Positions 28,271 through 37,696 of a stretch of 52,701 bases of DNA are shown here, one piece after another. The stretch covers positions 1 through 52,701 of the forward strand of contig CANMJR010000020.1 of assembly GCA_947498025.1 (NCBI GenBank), read 5' to 3'. The notes below the pieces were generated by a model. The model searched no databases, was not told the origin of the DNA, and worked only from the letters and a program-made list of their open reading frames with translations. The first letter of the stretch is position 1, and every line of letters begins with the position of its first letter. Made by a program: the position numbers and the translations under genes. The stretch is from Helicobacteraceae bacterium. GTDB taxonomy: Bacteria; Campylobacterota; Campylobacteria; Campylobacterales; Sulfurimonadaceae.

Positions 28271-28303
28271 AAGTAAAAAAATTCTTTTTTTAAATTTTTA
28301 CTT
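28271..28303 (+). terminator. Weak AT-only hairpin after ispH
   Basis: AAGTAAAAA (28271-28279) pairs perfectly with TTTTTACTT (28295-28303) in a T-rich context between ispH and rpsA. With no GC pairs and no trailing T-run beyond the stem, it is a poor terminator at best. Confidence 0.25.
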
Positions 28304-28334
28304 ATAATTAATCTAAAAACAATCAATAATTAGA

Positions 28335-28340
28335 TACAAT
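28335..28340 (+). promoter_or_regulatory. Candidate -10 box (TACAAT) for rpsA
   Basis: TACAAT lies 32 bases before the rpsA ATG, after a run of A/T tracts. A purine-rich ribosome binding site (AGAGGATAGG) follows. This is the only promoter-like signal in the 115-base gap, and a separate promoter suits a highly expressed ribosomal protein gene. Confidence 0.45.
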
Positions 28341-28372
28341 CACGGCAATTTTTATGTAACAGAGGATAGGTA

Positions 28373-30031
28373 ATGGCGTTCGATAACGAATCATTTGAAG
28401 AAGAAGAAAATTTTGCAGAGATGTTTGCTGCTAGTGAAAAACAGCAAGAAACTAGCCGAATTGTAGAGGGCGAGATTGTTGAAATCCAAGAGGAAGAAAA
28501 CAGAGCATTAGTGGGTGTAGGCGATAAGCTAGAAGGAATTTTAAGTTTGGATGAAATCCGTAATCCAGACGGAAAGTTAAAGTTTAATGTCGGCGATAAG
28601 ATAAAAGTAATGGTTATGGGATACTATAATGAGCGTCCTAAAATCTCTTATAAAAAAGTTTTAGAGCAACAAAAAACTATTGACTTTATTGATGCACACA
28701 AAGATAACTTTGAAGAGTTGATTATCGACGGTATTATTACTAAGAAAAACCGTGGTGGATATGTTGTAGAGGCTGACGATGTTGCTTTCTTTATGCCTCG
28801 TTCCCTTGCAGCCTTTAAAGATACTGACGATGTAGTCGGTCGTAAAATTAAAGCTCAGGTTGTAAAAATAGACCCAGCTGAAAACTCGATTATAGTTTCT
28901 CGTCGTAAACTCTTTAATGAAGAGAGAAAAAAGAAAAAAGAGGTTATTGATCAATTGATGGAGAGCGGTACTATAGTTGAAGGTACTATTAAAAAAATCA
29001 CTAGCTATGGAATGTTTGTAGATGTTGGCGGCGTTGATGGTTTAGTTCACTACAATGAAATCAGCTACAAAGGTCCTGTTAATCCATCTAAACTTTATAA
29101 AGATGGTGATGTAGTAACTGTTAAAGCTATTGGCTACGACAAAGATAAAAGACACCTCTCTCTTTCTATAAAAGCTGTTCAATCTGACCCATGGGCAGAA
29201 GTTGAGAGTGAATTGGATGAAGGCGATACGATTACCGTAACTGTTTCAAATATTGAAGCGTATGGTGTATTTGTTGACTTAGGAAATGATATTGAAGGTT
29301 TCTTACATATTTCAGAGATTACTTGGAATAAAAATGTTAAAAATCCTAATGATTATTTAACTGTTGGTCAAGAAATTGATGTTGAAGTTATAGAAATAAA
29401 TTCTAAAACTCATAAACTTCGTGTTTCACTGAAAAGACTTTTAGCAAAACCATTTGATGAGTTTATGAAAAGTCATAAAGAAGGAGATATCGTAACAGGT
29501 ACTGTTACATCTTTAACTGATTTTGGTGCTTTTGTTCGTATTGATGGTGTTGAAGGCCTTTTACATAACCAAGATATTTCTTGGGATAAAAATGTAAAAT
29601 GTAGAGATATTTTAAAATCCGGTGATGAAGTCGAAGTTAAGATTGCTAAAATCTCTTCGGAAGATCAAAAAATATCTTTAAACCGTAAAGCATTGTTGGA
29701 AAGTCCAATAGATAAATTTGCAACTACGCATAAAATGAACTCTGTTGTAACCGGTACTATCCGTGATATTAAAGACTTTGGTGTGTTTGTATCTTTGGAA
29801 GATGGTGTTGATGCTCTTATTCGTGATGAAGATTTATCTCCTTTGGTTAAAGAAGAGTTAGAAGTAGGACAGCAAATAGAAGCTGCTATAGCTGTTATTG
29901 ATACTCGTCGTGACCGTATCCGTTTATCTGTAAAAAAATTAGATTACATTAAAAATCAAGCCTTACTTGATGAGATTAATGATAATCAATCACACTCTTT
30001 AGGTGATTTAATAAAAGATAAATTTAAGTAA
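28373..30031 (+). CDS. rpsA: 30S ribosomal protein S1
   Basis: The 552-residue RNA-binding protein helps the 30S subunit capture mRNA. Six S1 (OB-fold) repeats can be counted, starting near residues 25, 105, 195, 280, 365 and 455. The best conserved have the G-x-V-x-(8)-G-x-F-V-x-(4)-G-x-x-G-L-x-H pattern, for example GTIKKITSYGMFVDVGGVDG and GTVTSLTDFGAFVRIDGVEG. The N-terminus is acidic (SFEEEENFAEMF), as is usual. It lies directly after ispH, an order I recall from other Campylobacterota. Confidence 0.96.
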   Translation: MAFDNESFEEEENFAEMFAASEKQQETSRIVEGEIVEIQEEENRALVGVGDKLEGILSLDEIRNPDGKLKFNVGDKIKVMVMGYYNERPKISYKKVLEQQKTIDFIDAHKDNFEELIIDGIITKKNRGGYVVEADDVAFFMPRSLAAFKDTDDVVGRKIKAQVVKIDPAENSIIVSRRKLFNEERKKKKEVIDQLMESGTIVEGTIKKITSYGMFVDVGGVDGLVHYNEISYKGPVNPSKLYKDGDVVTVKAIGYDKDKRHLSLSIKAVQSDPWAEVESELDEGDTITVTVSNIEAYGVFVDLGNDIEGFLHISEITWNKNVKNPNDYLTVGQEIDVEVIEINSKTHKLRVSLKRLLAKPFDEFMKSHKEGDIVTGTVTSLTDFGAFVRIDGVEGLLHNQDISWDKNVKCRDILKSGDEVEVKIAKISSEDQKISLNRKALLESPIDKFATTHKMNSVVTGTIRDIKDFGVFVSLEDGVDALIRDEDLSPLVKEELEVGQQIEAAIAVIDTRRDRIRLSVKKLDYIKNQALLDEINDNQSHSLGDLIKDKFK

Positions 30032-30040
30032 TTAATTGTA

Positions 30041-30520
30041 ATGCAAAAAATATTAAAGTGGTTTACTCCAGTCTTAGCACTAGGGGTTGCCATTTTTATT
30101 TATTTCTTTTTACTTTCTATAAACTCTTCAGAAGAACCTCTTCACCATGACCCATTAGTTTACAAGAGTGAAATAGTTGAAAAAAAAGAAGATAAACTTT
30201 GGTTAAACCATTTTTCTCAAACCGAAAGATTAGGATATTTTTATCCTGTTAATGAAGTTTTTGTTAAAGTTGATTTAGACGAAAAAATTATTAAAATAAT
30301 CATGTATAAATTATCCGCTCCTCTTTTAGATCCATATCAACTTTTTTGTTTAAAAGAGGAGTTGAAGCAACATCAACTGAAGTACTATCTTCAAAAAGAT
30401 AAAAGCGGTATCGAGTTACTTATTTATTCAAAAGAGATTGATAAATTAAACTCTTTAGTTAAAGTATTGAAAAATTATCAAATTTCGGCAACTGTAATGC
30501 CGTATAACGAGGATGCATAA
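30041..30520 (+). CDS. Uncharacterised membrane-anchored protein
   Basis: The 159-residue protein has one N-terminal transmembrane helix (WFTPVLALGVAIFIYFFLLSI, about residues 7-27) and an outward-facing domain of about 130 residues with no recognised motif. The domain ends in a helical segment, LIYSKEIDKLNSLVKVLKNYQ. It fits between rpsA (nine-base gap) and serA (the stop overlaps the serA ATG region by one base), so it is cotranscribed with both. I cannot assign a function. Confidence 0.8.
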   Translation: MQKILKWFTPVLALGVAIFIYFFLLSINSSEEPLHHDPLVYKSEIVEKKEDKLWLNHFSQTERLGYFYPVNEVFVKVDLDEKIIKIIMYKLSAPLLDPYQLFCLKEELKQHQLKYYLQKDKSGIELLIYSKEIDKLNSLVKVLKNYQISATVMPYNEDA

Positions 30521-32106
30521 TGAAAAAACATACAATTGTAGTTTGTGACCATATCCATGAAGCCGGATTAAAGATGCTTCGTGAGGATAAAAGTATAAAT
30601 TTTATCATGGCTGCAGATGAAGACAAAATAAAATTATTAACTATTATTGAGCAGGCAGATGTTGCCATTACAAGAAGCTCAACGGATGTTGATGCGGCTT
30701 TTATAGCACATGCAAAAAACATGAAAGCTATTGTTCGTGCCGGTGTCGGTGTGGATAATGTTGACATTGAAGGCTGCTCAAAAGAGGGGATAATTGTTAT
30801 GAATGTTCCTACAGCAAACACTATTGCAGCAGTTGAACTTACAATGGCACACATGCTCTCATGTATGAGAATGTTTCCATATTCACACAATCATCTCAAA
30901 CTTGATAGAGTTTGGAAGAGAGAGAAATGGTATGGTTATGAGATGATGGGCAAAAAACTAGGTGTTATTGGTTTTGGCAACATCGGTTCTCGTGTAGCAA
31001 AACGAGCCAAAGCTTTTGAGATGGAGGTTGTTGCATACGACCCATATATTCACCCATCAAAAGTAACAGATTGCGACATGACATACACTAAAAATTTTGA
31101 TGATATTTTAGCTTGTGATATTATCACAATTCATACGCCAAAAAATCAAGAAACTACCGATATGATTACTGAAACTGAAATAGCTAAAATGAAAGACGGT
31201 GTAGTTTTAATCAACTGTGCAAGAGGTGGTCTTTATAATGAAAAAGCACTCTACAATGGTCTAAAATCCGGAAAAATCCGTTTTGCAGGAATAGATGTAT
31301 TTGATAAAGAGCCTGCAATAAATAATCCTCTTCTTGATTTAGATAACATTACGGTATCTCCACATCTTGGTGCAAATACTTATGAGTCTCAGTACAACAT
31401 AGGCACGCAAGCTGCAGAAAATGCGATTGAAGCAGCAAAGGGTATCGCATATCCACATGCTATGAACCTTCCAATTGATGAGAGTAAAATACCGTCATTT
31501 GTAAAGCCGTTTTTAGAGATGGGGCAAAAGATTGGTTTCTTAGCTTCTCAAATAAATAAGTCACAAATCATTGCCGTTAAAGTAAGCGGGCAGGGTGAAA
31601 TATCTAAATATGTTGATTCACTCTCTACCTTTGTCGCGGTTGGTGCTATGAGTGAAACAAGTGGTGATACTATCAATTACGTTAATGCTGAGTTTATTGC
31701 AAAAGAGAAGGGGATTAAGATAGAGTCAGAAGCTCTAAGCGATTCATCTGTGTTTAAAAACCTCATTACAGTAAAACTTACAACTTCTGAAGGTACGACA
31801 ACTATCTCTGCAACAATCTTTGATGATCACGTACATCGCATAGTCGCAATAGATGGTTTTGATATAGAAGTAGCACTTAAAGGGAACATGATACTATTTA
31901 AAAACAGCGATGTACCTGGTGTTATCGGAAGCATTGGCTCAACCCTTGCAAAGCATAATGTAAACATAGCAGATTTCTCACTTGCTAGAAATAACCAAGC
32001 ACAGGCGTTGGCAGTTATCCTTGTTGATAACGCTGTTGATGATGTGACTCTTAGTGAATTAGCAAATCTTGAAGCTTGCATAAGTGTTAATTACGCAAGA
32101 CTTTAG
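30520..32106 (+). CDS. serA: D-3-phosphoglycerate dehydrogenase
   Basis: SerA oxidises 3-phosphoglycerate with NAD+, the first step of serine synthesis. The 528-residue protein is the long form. Its Rossmann motif is LGVIGFGNIGSRVAKRAKAF (about residue 147), with catalytic segments INCARGGLYNE and DVFDKEP and the histidine in SPHLGANT. The intervening domain lies at about 320-450. A C-terminal ACT domain (LFKNSDVPGVIGSIGSTLAK, about 455-528) suggests serine feedback. Confidence 0.96.
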   Translation: MKKHTIVVCDHIHEAGLKMLREDKSINFIMAADEDKIKLLTIIEQADVAITRSSTDVDAAFIAHAKNMKAIVRAGVGVDNVDIEGCSKEGIIVMNVPTANTIAAVELTMAHMLSCMRMFPYSHNHLKLDRVWKREKWYGYEMMGKKLGVIGFGNIGSRVAKRAKAFEMEVVAYDPYIHPSKVTDCDMTYTKNFDDILACDIITIHTPKNQETTDMITETEIAKMKDGVVLINCARGGLYNEKALYNGLKSGKIRFAGIDVFDKEPAINNPLLDLDNITVSPHLGANTYESQYNIGTQAAENAIEAAKGIAYPHAMNLPIDESKIPSFVKPFLEMGQKIGFLASQINKSQIIAVKVSGQGEISKYVDSLSTFVAVGAMSETSGDTINYVNAEFIAKEKGIKIESEALSDSSVFKNLITVKLTTSEGTTTISATIFDDHVHRIVAIDGFDIEVALKGNMILFKNSDVPGVIGSIGSTLAKHNVNIADFSLARNNQAQALAVILVDNAVDDVTLSELANLEACISVNYARL

Positions 32107-32169
32107 TTTTATTTTCAAGCTTTTAGGCAAGTTCTTGTTTACTACGCTAGATTACAATCTTCTTTTTTA

Positions 32170-32193
32170 TTAAACCTCTTTTTTGAGGTTTAA
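32170..32193 (+). terminator. Hairpin after serA, probable terminator
   Basis: TTAAACCTC (32170-32178) pairs perfectly with GAGGTTTAA (32185-32193) around a T6 loop, 64 bases after the serA stop. A pyrimidine-rich stretch follows but no clean T-run, so efficiency is uncertain. It separates serA from the next gene's promoter. Confidence 0.5.
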
Positions 32194-32259
32194 TATCCTC
32201 CTCTTCTTTTTTACGTAATGAATCTATTCTTGTATCGTTTTTTGTAAAATTTTTTGTGA

Positions 32260-32265
32260 TACAAT
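32260..32265 (+). promoter_or_regulatory. Candidate -10 box (TACAAT) for the GGDEF/PilZ gene
   Basis: TACAAT lies 26 bases before the chosen ATG at 32291, preceded by T-rich tracts and TTGTAA at 32242. Together with the terminator-like hairpin upstream it makes the next gene an independent transcript. Confidence 0.45.
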
Positions 32266-32290
32266 ATTGAACAATCTGGTGGAGGACGTA

Positions 32291-34303
32291 ATGCAAAATA
32301 TAAAAGAACTGGCACCTAATCTTTTAAATATTGTTAGCGATATTGAGTTTGGGCAAGATAAAATAGTCTCTGAGTGGATTGAAGTTTCGACCGTTAAAGT
32401 TGTGTTTAAATCATATAAAATTTCTGCGAAAAAGTTTAAAGATGGTTTTGGAATATCTATACTGGAGTATTTTATTGCTGTAGTAAGAGAAGAAAAAGAA
32501 GTAGGTAATTGTCCTATAATGACTAAGCTCGTTCTTTTTTTACTTGAAAAAAATATCACACCAAAAGATGTATTTGATATCTGTATGGGGCTTCGAAGAA
32601 TACTCATTTCGTACCTGTTTAGAGAAGGTTTAATACAAAATAATGCTTTGAATATCATGGATGAGATTGCTGATTTATTTGATGCAAATCTTTCCGGTGT
32701 TTTAACTATTTTCACTAAATATTATCAAGAGCAGCAAAAAACTGTACTTCAATCTCTAACGTATCAACAAAAACTAAAACAGATTATGAAAATTATTAAT
32801 TTACTCAATACAAAAATTATAATTATTCAAAACAGTCGCATGATTATGGGTAATCAATCTTTTTTTGATACCATAGGTGTAAAAGATATTAAAGATTTTT
32901 ATCAAAAGTATGAGAACACCTTTAGTTTTATGAGAAATATTGACTGTTATAAAGAGTATTTTAATATAAATGACATGGATGTTTGGCTAAAAAAAGTTTA
33001 TGACTCTAATCAGCCTTTTAAAACTGAAATTTATAATCATAAACACGCAAAAGAATTTACATATAGTGGACGAATAACTACTTTACCGGAGAGTGATCCA
33101 ATTCAGTATATAGTTACACTTAATAATATTAATTCATATATAGAAGATATAGCTGAAATTAAAAAGATGACTAATCATGATGAACTAACCGGATTAAATA
33201 GTTACACTGCTTTTGAGCATCTTCTTGGAAAAGCACAGGAAGAGGCGCGAATTGATGGTAGCAAACTTGCATTGGTCATTGTCGATATTCCTGAAATTAA
33301 AAAGATTAATGAAGAAGACGGGCGTAATTATGGTGATGAAATAATTATTGAAGTTGCAGAGTGTATAAAATCTTTTGCAAATGATACAATGACATTAGCT
33401 CATCTTGAAGGAGGCAGGTTCGGTATTTTAATGCCATGTGAATCTGATCAAGGTTGTTATGATTGGTGTTGTTCATTGCAGATGAAATTAAGCACAAAAA
33501 GTGAAAGAAAAACCGTCGCTATAACAGCTTTTGATCTTTGGGAAACCGTTAACAAACTTCAAATGCGAGCTTACAACCTTGTAGAAACAGCCATGAGTGC
33601 AGAAGATGATTCAGTTCAAACTGATTTTGAATATATAAAAGTTTTTGTTAATATTTCTGACCAAGAACAGTTTACTAGTAAATTAAAAGAGATAAATATA
33701 ATAAATACATCGCTTTATTATAAAGAATTGCCGGTATCTGTCAGTAATAAAGTACTCTCTGTTAATAGAGAGAGTGTTATTTTGAACCTATCTAATAAAC
33801 AGCTTCTTATTGCTTCAGATAATGATGCAATATATTTGGAATTTCCATTATTAGGATTTGTTAAAGCATCTATAAAACATGTTGATCTTATAAATATGAA
33901 TATGTCGGTGCATAAATTTAGTTTAGATAAATATTCTCCAAAACAGCGTAAAAAGTTTCGTATAGGAGTGGAAAAGAATACTTTAATTAGTATCAGTTAT
34001 TCTGGACTGGTAGTTGAAGGTATGGTTATTGATGTAAATGAAGACTCCATTGCGTTAACATTAAAAAGTAAAAAAAATTTATATGAGGGGAGTCTTGTTT
34101 TTGCAAAAATGATGCTGAATATAGAAAACAATATAGAACTTTTTCATACAAGTGCTACAGTACAAAAAATTGAAAAAATGAAGGATACTTATAAAGTTGT
34201 TTTATTTTGTCATTTAAATAGTGAAAGTGAAACACTTTTACATCGTTATATTGCTAAACGTCAAATTGAAATTATTAACGAAATGCGAAATAAAGCTATT
34301 TAA
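32291..34303 (+). CDS. Degenerate GGDEF protein with C-terminal PilZ-like domain
   Basis: The 670-residue cytoplasmic protein starts at the ATG 32291, which has a strong GGAGGA site; an upstream in-frame TTG (32267) lacks one. The order is a helical domain (1-150), a PAS-like segment (about 165-295), a GGDEF-type domain (about 305-450) and a PilZ-like domain (about 555-670). The cyclase loop reads LEGGRFGIL instead of GG(D/E)EF, so it is probably inactive. The PilZ arginines RKKFR are present, but the second motif, DVNEDSIAL, is altered. It is probably a c-di-GMP receptor or scaffold rather than an enzyme. Confidence 0.8.
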   Translation: MQNIKELAPNLLNIVSDIEFGQDKIVSEWIEVSTVKVVFKSYKISAKKFKDGFGISILEYFIAVVREEKEVGNCPIMTKLVLFLLEKNITPKDVFDICMGLRRILISYLFREGLIQNNALNIMDEIADLFDANLSGVLTIFTKYYQEQQKTVLQSLTYQQKLKQIMKIINLLNTKIIIIQNSRMIMGNQSFFDTIGVKDIKDFYQKYENTFSFMRNIDCYKEYFNINDMDVWLKKVYDSNQPFKTEIYNHKHAKEFTYSGRITTLPESDPIQYIVTLNNINSYIEDIAEIKKMTNHDELTGLNSYTAFEHLLGKAQEEARIDGSKLALVIVDIPEIKKINEEDGRNYGDEIIIEVAECIKSFANDTMTLAHLEGGRFGILMPCESDQGCYDWCCSLQMKLSTKSERKTVAITAFDLWETVNKLQMRAYNLVETAMSAEDDSVQTDFEYIKVFVNISDQEQFTSKLKEINIINTSLYYKELPVSVSNKVLSVNRESVILNLSNKQLLIASDNDAIYLEFPLLGFVKASIKHVDLINMNMSVHKFSLDKYSPKQRKKFRIGVEKNTLISISYSGLVVEGMVIDVNEDSIALTLKSKKNLYEGSLVFAKMMLNIENNIELFHTSATVQKIEKMKDTYKVVLFCHLNSESETLLHRYIAKRQIEIINEMRNKAI

Positions 34304-34381
34304 TAATAATCTTTAAATTACAGATACTTGTATCGAAGTGGTACTTCCTCATTTTGCTTATGCGAATGAGGAAGTTGGATG

Positions 34382-36094
34382 TTACGGTTCGTAAACAGAT
34401 ACCGCTTTTTTCTCATGGAAGTTGAAGTGTCTTTCTAAATCTGCGTTGTATAAAAGTACGGGAACAATAATGAGTGAAGCAACAACAGCTGCTATGGTTC
34501 CAAATATAAGTGAAACTCCGAGTCCTCCAAAAACAGCATCTCCAGCTAAAAGAGTAGAAGCTAAAATAATGGCCGCTGCAGTTAAAAAGATAGGTTTTGC
34601 CCGTGTTGCCGTTGCATAGGCGATAGCTTCAGCTTTGTGCATGCCCTTCTCTCCCATAAGCGATTTTGTAAAGTCTATCAGCAGCAGAGAGTTACGAGAA
34701 CTAATACCTATGAGCGCGATAAAACCTATGAGAGAGGTAGCCGTTAAAAAGAATGTATCGCTGACAAAGAGATCCATAATCCAGTGACCCACAATGACCC
34801 CGACGATAGACAAAAACGAACCTAAAAGAATAATTCCGCTGAGTGTGTAGCTTTTATAATAAATTACCATAAGTAAAAATATAAGCACAAGAGCGGCTAT
34901 AAATGCGGCTCCAAGTTCAACGAAAGTGTCGAGTGTTACTTCCATTTCCCCATCCCATATAATTTTATGCACAGCACCACTCTTTTTCTCTGTAAGTTCT
35001 AAGTTAAATAGTCCTATCTTTTTTATATCGAACTCATCGCTGAATGTATCAAGTATTACATTTCTTGCACTCATAAGTGGATAAACTTGAGAAACCATGT
35101 CGGTCTCCGCCATAACATTTACCATTTTATGCAGATTTTTACTCATAATCATAGCATTCGATTTTTTCGGAATAACCGTTACCAGCTCATTGATGGGCGT
35201 CATCATGCCCATTTGATTCATAAGCTTGAGTGCAGCCAGTTTTGATTTAACAGCCTCTATATCTTTGTTTGTAAATTTCTTGGACTCTTGAGAGAGTGAT
35301 AGATAAATAGGTATCTGATCGTTATGAATATCAGAATTTTTAACTGCAATTTCCATCCCCTCAAAAGCGAGGTAAAGTATGTCATTGAGCTGTTTAATCG
35401 ATACTCCGGAGTTTGAAACCTTTGTTGTATTTATGTGAATTTCATAGGTATCATAAATATCATCTTGCATAATATCAACATCCACAAGCCCTTTTGTATC
35501 TTTAAATACATCTGAAACTCTTGTAGCTAATTTTCTAATACTCTCTGAGTCCTTTCCGTATATTTCAGCCACAATCGCCGCTAAAACAGGGGGTCCAGCC
35601 GGTGGTTCTACAAAAGAGATGATTGTATTTGGATAAAGTGTTCCACATGTCGAGGTTATAGCCGGTCGCATTCTTTGAACCATAAAATAGGAAGGCTCCC
35701 CTCTATGATGTTTGCTTGTAAGATTTAAAACTATCTCTGCAACATTCTCAGAATTTTTGTATTGTGAGCCTTTGATAAGTCCTGCAAAATCAAGCGGAGC
35801 GCCCATGCCAAGAAAGACTTCAATGTCATTTAGCTCCTCTTCTTTTTGCACAAAACCGACAACGCAGTCACTCACCTCTTTGGTCTGCTCAATTGAACTG
35901 CCGTTCGCCATGTCAATATATATGGTAAAAGTGTCGTTGTTTTTTCCGGGAAGCATCTTTGCCAAAACCATCTGCGTAGGCGCTATCATAAGTATAGATA
36001 AAATAAAAGCTATCAGAGTTCCGGCAAGAATGAGTTTTCTCTGCAGAGAGCTTTGAATTCCATTTAAAATCAGATTTTCAAATTTTTTAAACAT
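34382..36094 (-). CDS. RND efflux permease, C-terminal half (separate gene)
   Basis: The 570-residue protein corresponds to the second half of an AcrB-type permease. It has one transmembrane helix near residues 20-38, a periplasmic porter/docking domain (about 40-390) and five further helices (about 393-555). In the helix equivalent to TM10 the sequence is IGISSRNSLLLIDF, with R467 where AcrB has its relay lysine. A GGAGGT ribosome binding site precedes the ATG, and the start overlaps the stop of the N-terminal half (TAATG). Two coupled half-proteins would assemble into one subunit; a simple sequencing frameshift would not place a good binding site here. Confidence 0.85.
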   Translation of the reverse strand: MFKKFENLILNGIQSSLQRKLILAGTLIAFILSILMIAPTQMVLAKMLPGKNNDTFTIYIDMANGSSIEQTKEVSDCVVGFVQKEEELNDIEVFLGMGAPLDFAGLIKGSQYKNSENVAEIVLNLTSKHHRGEPSYFMVQRMRPAITSTCGTLYPNTIISFVEPPAGPPVLAAIVAEIYGKDSESIRKLATRVSDVFKDTKGLVDVDIMQDDIYDTYEIHINTTKVSNSGVSIKQLNDILYLAFEGMEIAVKNSDIHNDQIPIYLSLSQESKKFTNKDIEAVKSKLAALKLMNQMGMMTPINELVTVIPKKSNAMIMSKNLHKMVNVMAETDMVSQVYPLMSARNVILDTFSDEFDIKKIGLFNLELTEKKSGAVHKIIWDGEMEVTLDTFVELGAAFIAALVLIFLLMVIYYKSYTLSGIILLGSFLSIVGVIVGHWIMDLFVSDTFFLTATSLIGFIALIGISSRNSLLLIDFTKSLMGEKGMHKAEAIAYATATRAKPIFLTAAAIILASTLLAGDAVFGGLGVSLIFGTIAAVVASLIIVPVLLYNADLERHFNFHEKKAVSVYEP

Positions 36095-37686
36095 TAGTGA
36101 CCTCCTTCTTTACTGAAATCCGGTTTTTTAAGCATTCTGACCGCCAAGTAAGGTGTAAATATATAAGCAACAAAAAGAGAAGCAATGAGAGCAACGGGAA
36201 CATTTGCAGGAATCGGTTTCATAAACTGACCCATCATCTGTCCGACAAACGCCATCGGAACCATAGTCATAATAATTGCCAAAGTTGCAATATTTGTCGG
36301 CGGCCCAATCTCGTCGGTTGCTTTAATCATCAAATCATCCGCACTCTCATGTTGGGATTCTATTGAGTGGTAATGTCTGTGGATGTTTTCTATTACGATA
36401 ATTGCCGCATCCACCAAAAGCCCAAGGGAGAGCAAGAATGCAAAGAGCGTAATTCGGTTAATCGTCTGACCGGTTAAGTAAGCGATGAAAAGTGTTATTG
36501 CTAAAATTGCAGGAACAGTAAAAGTAACAATGAGGGATTCTCTCCATCCAAGAACAACTGCCAGTAAAATAGCAATGATAACTATGGATAGAAGCAGGTG
36601 ATAGACAAGTTCATTCACCGCTTCATCTGCCTTATGACCATCATTTCTCGTGATAACATAGTTGATGCCATTTTGTGCCAAAAGCTCTTTGTAAGACTCT
36701 AACTCCTTTTTAACGGCATTTGCAATAACAACGGCATTTGTGCCCTGAAGCTTAGAAACAGTGAGTGTAACCTGCTCTTGAAGAGGTAGAAATTTGCCAT
36801 CTTCGCCTTTTGTGCTGATAGAAGCGGATTTGAAGTTTTGAGTGTCATAGGAGTTTGTCACCTCTGCTACTTGGTTGAGATAAATAGGGGAACCCATGTA
36901 CTGTGCTACGATAATATTTCCAATATCTTGCGTACTCTCGATAGCATTTTTTACACCGACCATTATGATTTGGTTGTCTTTTGTTCTGTTTTTTACTGCA
37001 GGAACACTGTATGATAGGGACTCAACTGCCTGAACAATCTGACCTAAAGATAAGTTATAGCCTGAGAGTTTGTATAAATCAACATCGATGTTAAACTGAG
37101 GTTTATGTCCGGCTTTTACCTCTGTAACCGCAACATTATCAAGACCGTTTATTTGATGTTGAATCTTCTTTACTCTGTCATAAAGTTCTGTATGCGTCAT
37201 CTTCTCGTTTTTTGAAAAAAATGCAACAGAGACAACGGGAATATCAATATCAATATCAAGAGGTTTTATAATAGGGTTCATGGCCCCCTTTGGAAACATG
37301 CCGGAGTTTTGCATAATCTTGTCATAAACTTTAAGGTTTGAATCCTCTTTTTTCTCGCCTATATAAAATGCTGCAGTCACGATGCCAACATTATCCATGG
37401 CTCTGCCGTAGATATGCTCAACACCTTTTACCTCTTTTAGTTTTCGCTCCAGCGGGTTTACTATCACTTTTTCTATCTCGGCAGCACTCGCCCCCGGAAG
37501 TGCAACAATAACTGTCGAACCGCTCACGACCATTTGAGGGTTCTCCTCTCTTGGCATTATCATGAGAGCTAAATAACCTATAGAGAGTAAGAAGACGCCT
37601 AAAACTAAAGTTAAAGGGTTTCTCAAAAATCCTTTTGCCAATTTACCCGCAGCATCTGTCGGCTGATAAGGTTGAATATTTTTCAT
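36094..37686 (-). CDS. RND efflux permease, N-terminal half (separate gene)
   Basis: The 530-residue protein contains TM1 (about residues 23-43), the first porter/docking region (about 45-355) and five helices (about 360-520), ending just after the sixth helix with RMLKKPDFSKEGGH. The TM4 motif is GLLVDAAIIVIENIH, with D426 present but the second aspartate of the AcrB pair replaced by alanine. Usual RND permeases are about 1,000-1,100 residues in one chain; here 530 plus 570 make up that length. It is 10 bases after the adaptor gene in the same operon. The substrate class, drug or metal, cannot be settled. Confidence 0.85.
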   Translation of the reverse strand: MKNIQPYQPTDAAGKLAKGFLRNPLTLVLGVFLLSIGYLALMIMPREENPQMVVSGSTVIVALPGASAAEIEKVIVNPLERKLKEVKGVEHIYGRAMDNVGIVTAAFYIGEKKEDSNLKVYDKIMQNSGMFPKGAMNPIIKPLDIDIDIPVVSVAFFSKNEKMTHTELYDRVKKIQHQINGLDNVAVTEVKAGHKPQFNIDVDLYKLSGYNLSLGQIVQAVESLSYSVPAVKNRTKDNQIIMVGVKNAIESTQDIGNIIVAQYMGSPIYLNQVAEVTNSYDTQNFKSASISTKGEDGKFLPLQEQVTLTVSKLQGTNAVVIANAVKKELESYKELLAQNGINYVITRNDGHKADEAVNELVYHLLLSIVIIAILLAVVLGWRESLIVTFTVPAILAITLFIAYLTGQTINRITLFAFLLSLGLLVDAAIIVIENIHRHYHSIESQHESADDLMIKATDEIGPPTNIATLAIIMTMVPMAFVGQMMGQFMKPIPANVPVALIASLFVAYIFTPYLAVRMLKKPDFSKEGGH

Positions 37687-37696
37687 ATTTTTGACC

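Noticed and set aside
36080-36110. A frameshift or sequencing error splitting the RND permease
   Set aside because: The downstream half has its own GGAGGT ribosome binding site at the right distance, and the break lies between the two structural halves, so a true split is more likely. It remains testable.
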